In this document: positions 5,785 through 8,788 of the stretch, piece by piece
How the letters are laid out: every line of letters begins with the position of its first letter
Numbering within the stretch: position 1 is the stretch's first letter
DNA from: an uncultured Phycisphaerales bacterium
Lineage (GTDB): Bacteria; Planctomycetota; Phycisphaerae; Sedimentisphaerales; Anaerobacaceae
Assembly (NCBI GenBank): GCA_937868145.1
Contig: CALMMH010000464.1
Location: 1 to 8,788 of the forward strand
Length of the DNA stretch: 8,788 nucleotides
Direction: 5' to 3'
The notes under the pieces: generated by a model
Seen by the model: only the letters and a program-made list of their open reading frames with translations
The model's database searches: none
Told to the model about the DNA's origin: nothing
Position numbers and translations under genes: made by a program

Positions 5785-5813
5785 TTGACGCTTGGGATGC
5801 TTTAGACTATCGT
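5785..5813 (+). promoter_or_regulatory. Predicted sigma70-type promoter of the flavodiiron-argH-thiL run
   Basis: TTGACG (5785-5790; 5 of 6 to consensus) and TATCGT (5808-5813) are 17 bp apart, with a predicted start near 5820. The leader to the ATG at 5907 would be about 87 nt. I see no riboswitch or long hairpin in it, only a weak CCTC/GAGG pairing (about 5884-5898) that could touch the ribosome site. Confidence 0.55.
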
Positions 5814-5906
5814 ACCCGTGCGATGGGGTTGCAGTGTTCCGGGCCCCTCGTGAACTCGATCAAGTGAATGTGACAGGCAAAGGCCTCCGCTACAGAGGGG
5901 GGGCTG

Positions 5907-7148
5907 ATGGAGTCGGTGGAAAGGGGAGATGCGACGGTGCAATACGGAATACCCATTGTCAAGGATGTCTATTGGGTCGGCGTCAACGATCGCCGCACGC
6001 CCTTGTTCGAAGGGATCTGGCCGATCCCGCGGGGCGTGTCCTACAATTCGTACCTCATCATGGATGAGAAAATCGTCCTGATCGACACCGTCAAGGATCT
6101 CTCGGTCAACGGATATCTCAAAAAACTCCGCCACGTGCTGGGCGACCGGCAGATCGATTACCTGGTCGTCAACCACCTGGAGCCGGACCATTCCGGGGCG
6201 ATTCCCCTGGTCAAGAAGATCTTCCCGGGAATCCAGGTGATCGGCAACAAAAAGACCGCCGAATTCGTCAACGATCTGTATGGCGTCCAGGACACTCGCA
6301 TCGTCGCCGATGGCGAGGAGCTTTCCCTGGGCCGCCGCAAGCTCAAGTTCTTCATCACGCCGATGGTCCATTGGCCTGAGACGATGATGACGTACGAGAT
6401 GACGGACGGCATTCTCTTCTCCGGCGATGCGTTCGGCGGGTTCGGCACGCTCGAAGGCGGGATCTTCGACGACGAGGTGGACATCCACTACTATGAAGAC
6501 GAGATTCTGCGGTACTTCTCGAACATCGTCGGCAAGTACTCGTCCATGGTCCAGAAGGCGATTCAGAAGGTTGCGGGCGCCGGCGTGAACGTCCGGATCG
6601 TGGCCGCGACGCACGGCCCGATCTGGCGGAGCGATCCGGCCCACATCATCCGCCTATACGATCGCTGGAGTCGCCAGGAGACCGAGCCCGGCGTCGTCGT
6701 CGCGTTCGGATCGATGTACGGCGCAACCGAGCGGATGGCCGAGGCGGTCGAGCGGGGCGTGACCGAAGGCGGGATCAAGGCGATCCGTGCGCACAACGTC
6801 TCGACCAGCCACGTGTCGTACATCGTCCGCGATGTCTGGCGGTATCAGGGCCTCATCCTCGGCTGCCCAACCTACGACACCGGAGTGTTCCCACTGATGA
6901 ACAATCTGCTGGAGCTGCTTCGCGAGAAACGGATCGCCAATCGCGTGGTCGGGTTGTTCAGCAGTTACGGCTGGAGCGGCGGGGCGGTCAAGGGAATGAA
7001 GCAGCTCGTCGAGGACAACAAACTGGAGTTGATCGAGCCGATCGTGGACGCCAAGTTCACTGCGACGGCCGAGCAGCTTGAACAATGCCAGGCCCTGGGC
7101 CGCGCCATGGCGGCGCGGATCCGCGGGGGCGCGGCGCAGAAATCGTGA
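5907..7148 (+). CDS. fprA: Flavodiiron protein (FprA / rubredoxin:oxygen oxidoreductase family)
   Basis: 413-aa class A flavodiiron protein, a cytosolic enzyme that reduces O2 to water (or NO to N2O) in anaerobes, usually with electrons from rubredoxin. The N-terminal metallo-beta-lactamase-like domain (~15-255) has all diiron ligands: His90-x-Glu92-x-Asp94-His95 (HLEPDH), His155 (MVHWPE), Asp174 (SGDAFGGFG) and His236 (ATHGPIW). The flavodoxin domain (~262-405) has the FMN phosphate loop GSMYGATERMA (268-278), PTYDTGVFP (321-329) and SSYGWSGGA (352-360). There is no C-terminal rubredoxin or reductase extension. Two starts are plausible: ATG 5907 with AGAGGGGGGG before it, and GTG 5937 with AAGGGGAG (5921-5928) 8 nt upstream; the family N-terminus (here QYGIPIVKDVYWVG) fits the shorter form equally well. 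O2 versus NO preference cannot be read here. No rubredoxin gene is in the window. Confidence 0.95.
   Translation: MESVERGDATVQYGIPIVKDVYWVGVNDRRTPLFEGIWPIPRGVSYNSYLIMDEKIVLIDTVKDLSVNGYLKKLRHVLGDRQIDYLVVNHLEPDHSGAIPLVKKIFPGIQVIGNKKTAEFVNDLYGVQDTRIVADGEELSLGRRKLKFFITPMVHWPETMMTYEMTDGILFSGDAFGGFGTLEGGIFDDEVDIHYYEDEILRYFSNIVGKYSSMVQKAIQKVAGAGVNVRIVAATHGPIWRSDPAHIIRLYDRWSRQETEPGVVVAFGSMYGATERMAEAVERGVTEGGIKAIRAHNVSTSHVSYIVRDVWRYQGLILGCPTYDTGVFPLMNNLLELLREKRIANRVVGLFSSYGWSGGAVKGMKQLVEDNKLELIEPIVDAKFTATAEQLEQCQALGRAMAARIRGGAAQKS
5921..5928 (+). promoter_or_regulatory. Alternative ribosome binding site for the flavodiiron gene
   Basis: AAGGGGAG lies 8 nt before an in-frame GTG at 5937-5939. Spacing is better than for the ATG at 5907, where the G-rich tract ends only 3 nt away. 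The annotated protein could therefore be ten residues shorter. Confidence 0.4.
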
Positions 7149-7159
7149 GAGCAGGAGTC

Positions 7160-8563
7160 ATGACGGATACGCAGAGGAGTTGGGAAAAGCGGCTTTCGAC
7201 GAAGCCCGACGAGTTGACGGTGGACTACGTGGAGTCCCTGTCGTACGACAAGCGTCTGTACAAGTACGACATCATCGGGTCGATTGCCCATGCGGCCATG
7301 CTCGCGTCGCAGGGCTTGATCACGCAGGCCGAGTTCCTCGCCATCGAAAGCGGCTTGGCCGGTATCCGCGACGACATCGAGGCGGGGCGATTCGAGTTCG
7401 ACAAGGCGGCCGAGGACATCCACATGGCCGTCGAGGGCGCCTTGATCAAACGGATCGGAGAGCCCGGCGAGAAGCTCCACACCGCCCGCAGCCGCAACGA
7501 CCAGGTGGCCACCGACATCCGCCTCTGGATGCGGGATCAGATCGTGACCCTGCAAGGCGGCATCTCGCACTTGCAGAAGACCCTGGTGGCCCTTGCGGGG
7601 CAATACGTGGAAGATCTGATGCCGGCCTACACGCACATGCAACGGGCTCAGCCCATCGTCATCGGCGCGTACCTACTGAGCTTCGTCCAGCAGCTCGAAC
7701 GCGACGTCGTTCGACTCGGCAACTGTCGGAACCTGCTGAATTTCTCTCCGCTCGGCGGCGGCGCGATCGCGGGTTCGACGCTGGCCATCGACAGGAAGGC
7801 CACTGCCGAGGCGCTCGGGTTCACGGACATCGTCTACAACAGCATCGACGCCGTCAGCGACCGCGACTTTTGCGCCGAGTTCATTTTTGACTGCGCCTTG
7901 ATCGCGGCGCATCTGTCGCGTCTGGCTGAAGACTGGATCATCTTTTCTTCGAGCGAGTTCAGCTTCGTTCGGATCGACGATGCCTTCTGCACCTCCTCAA
8001 GCATGATGCCGCAGAAACGGAACCCCGATGTCCTGGAGCTCATGCGGGGCAAGACCGGCACGATCTACGGCGCCTTGATGGGCATGTTGACGATCCTGAA
8101 GGCCCAGCCCTCAGGCTACAATCGCGACCTCCAGGAGGACAAGCTCCACGTTTTTTCGGCGTCCGATTGCATCAGCAAGTCGCTGGAGATCGCGGCGGCA
8201 GTCGTCGCTCACACGTCCTTCCGCACGAAAGAGATCGCAGCCGGCCTGGACGCGGGGTTCCTCGATGCCACGGCGCTGGCCGAGTATCTCGTCCGCAAGG
8301 GCGTTCCCTTCCGCAAGGCCCACGGCATCGTTGGCTCGCTCGTCGCACGGTGCGAGAAAGAGGGCCGTTCGCTGTCGCAGCTTTCGGTGGAGGAGTTCCA
8401 GGAGCGTTCGCCGGCGATCGCCCAGGACGTCTACGAATCCCTCGGGGCCGGAAACGTCGTGAGGCGGTACATGTCCGCGGGAGCCGCCGGGCCCGAACAG
8501 GTCCGCCGGCAACTGGCATTCTGGGAGAAGCGTTTGGCCGGCAATGAGCCCGAGAGAAGATGA
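7160..8563 (+). CDS. argH: Argininosuccinate lyase
   Basis: 467-aa member of the fumarase/aspartase superfamily that splits argininosuccinate into arginine and fumarate, the last step of arginine synthesis; active as a cytosolic homotetramer with active sites built from three subunits. Conserved blocks: DIHMAVEG (86-93), GEKLHTARSRNDQV (103-116), YTHMQRAQP (157-165, His159), SPLGGGAIAGS (196-206), and the family signature loop SSMMPQKRNPD (280-290) with catalytic Ser280/Ser281, then GYNRDLQEDK (319-328). Length fits the family. ATG 7160 is used because the frame upstream is coding for the flavodiiron protein; AGGAG sits only 2 nt before it, while GAGAG at 7147-7151 has normal spacing. It begins 11 bp after the flavodiiron stop, so the two are very likely co-transcribed. 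No other arginine gene is in the window. Confidence 0.97.
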   Translation: MTDTQRSWEKRLSTKPDELTVDYVESLSYDKRLYKYDIIGSIAHAAMLASQGLITQAEFLAIESGLAGIRDDIEAGRFEFDKAAEDIHMAVEGALIKRIGEPGEKLHTARSRNDQVATDIRLWMRDQIVTLQGGISHLQKTLVALAGQYVEDLMPAYTHMQRAQPIVIGAYLLSFVQQLERDVVRLGNCRNLLNFSPLGGGAIAGSTLAIDRKATAEALGFTDIVYNSIDAVSDRDFCAEFIFDCALIAAHLSRLAEDWIIFSSSEFSFVRIDDAFCTSSSMMPQKRNPDVLELMRGKTGTIYGALMGMLTILKAQPSGYNRDLQEDKLHVFSASDCISKSLEIAAAVVAHTSFRTKEIAAGLDAGFLDATALAEYLVRKGVPFRKAHGIVGSLVARCEKEGRSLSQLSVEEFQERSPAIAQDVYESLGAGNVVRRYMSAGAAGPEQVRRQLAFWEKRLAGNEPERR

Positions 8564-8788
8564 CATCACCGGTTGGTTCCGGCAGCAGCGGGACCTCTCG
8601 CCCGTCGAGATCCCCATCGGCATCGGCGACGACATGGCGCAGATCGCCTTGGGCGGCGGCAGTTCCGTGCTCATTACGACGGACATGCTGCTCGATGGCA
8701 CCCATTTCGAAGTCAAAGAAGCCGGCCTCCAACGCGTCGGCTACAAATCCATGGCGGCCAGTTTGAGCGATTGCGCCGCGATGGCGAC
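8544..8788 (+). CDS. thiL: Thiamine-monophosphate kinase (N-terminal part, cut by window end)
   Basis: The frame opened by ATG 8544 stays open to the window edge (81 codons plus two bases). It shows the N-terminus of ThiL, which phosphorylates thiamine monophosphate to the active cofactor thiamine diphosphate with ATP. Recognisable are GIGDDMAQI (26-34, metal-binding Asp pair), LITTDMLLDGTHF (43-55) and the helix VGYKSMAASLSDCAAMA (65-81) with the Mg-binding Asp76 region; in the family the last block reads SDLAAMGA. The start lies inside argH, giving a 20-nt overlap and suggesting translational coupling. No clear Shine-Dalgarno is seen before it. The remaining roughly three quarters of the protein lie outside the window. 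Confidence 0.88.
   Translation, partial: MSPREDDITGWFRQQRDLSPVEIPIGIGDDMAQIALGGGSSVLITTDMLLDGTHFEVKEAGLQRVGYKSMAASLSDCAAMA

Overview
This GC-rich window is a gene-dense stretch of bacterial chromosome, mostly core metabolism. It holds nine complete or nearly complete genes and one cut off by the right edge. I see no mobile element, CRISPR array, rRNA or tRNA. A flavodiiron O2-scavenging protein points to an anaerobic or microaerophilic host. The YrdC/LMW-phosphatase fusion, base composition and overall gene style would fit an uncultured planctomycete (Phycisphaerae-like), but that is an inference and not secure.

Left part (1-3032). A DUF374-family lysophospholipid acyltransferase-like gene (+) converges on a two-gene minus-strand operon. 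That operon is a fusion of a threonylcarbamoyl-AMP synthase domain with a low-molecular-weight phosphatase domain, followed by rpiB through a 4-nt ATGA overlap. The order recalls the Bacillus ywlC-ywlD-ywlE-ywlF cluster. A small PilZ-domain gene runs divergently from the fusion gene and ends at a strong intrinsic terminator.

Middle (3033-5639). A small two-helix membrane protein of unknown function (-) is divergent from ltaE (threonine aldolase, +). ltaE converges, with an 11-bp gap, on nagA (GlcNAc-6-phosphate deacetylase, -).

Right part (5640-8788). A 267-bp divergent intergenic region carries back-to-back promoter-like sequences. From it runs a tight plus-strand run: flavodiiron protein, argH, and thiL (truncated by the window end). 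argH starts 11 bp after the flavodiiron gene, and thiL overlaps argH by 20 nt.

Four promoter-like sequences share the layout TTGnnn-17 bp-TATCnT, ahead of tsaC/PTP, ltaE, nagA and the flavodiiron gene. The one ahead of the fusion gene places the predicted transcription start almost on the ATG, which suggests a leaderless mRNA. The observations most worth checking are the fusion, the arginine-phosphatase-like threonine in its P-loop, the leaderless prediction, and the mixed metal motif of NagA. I found no clearly new multi-gene system.
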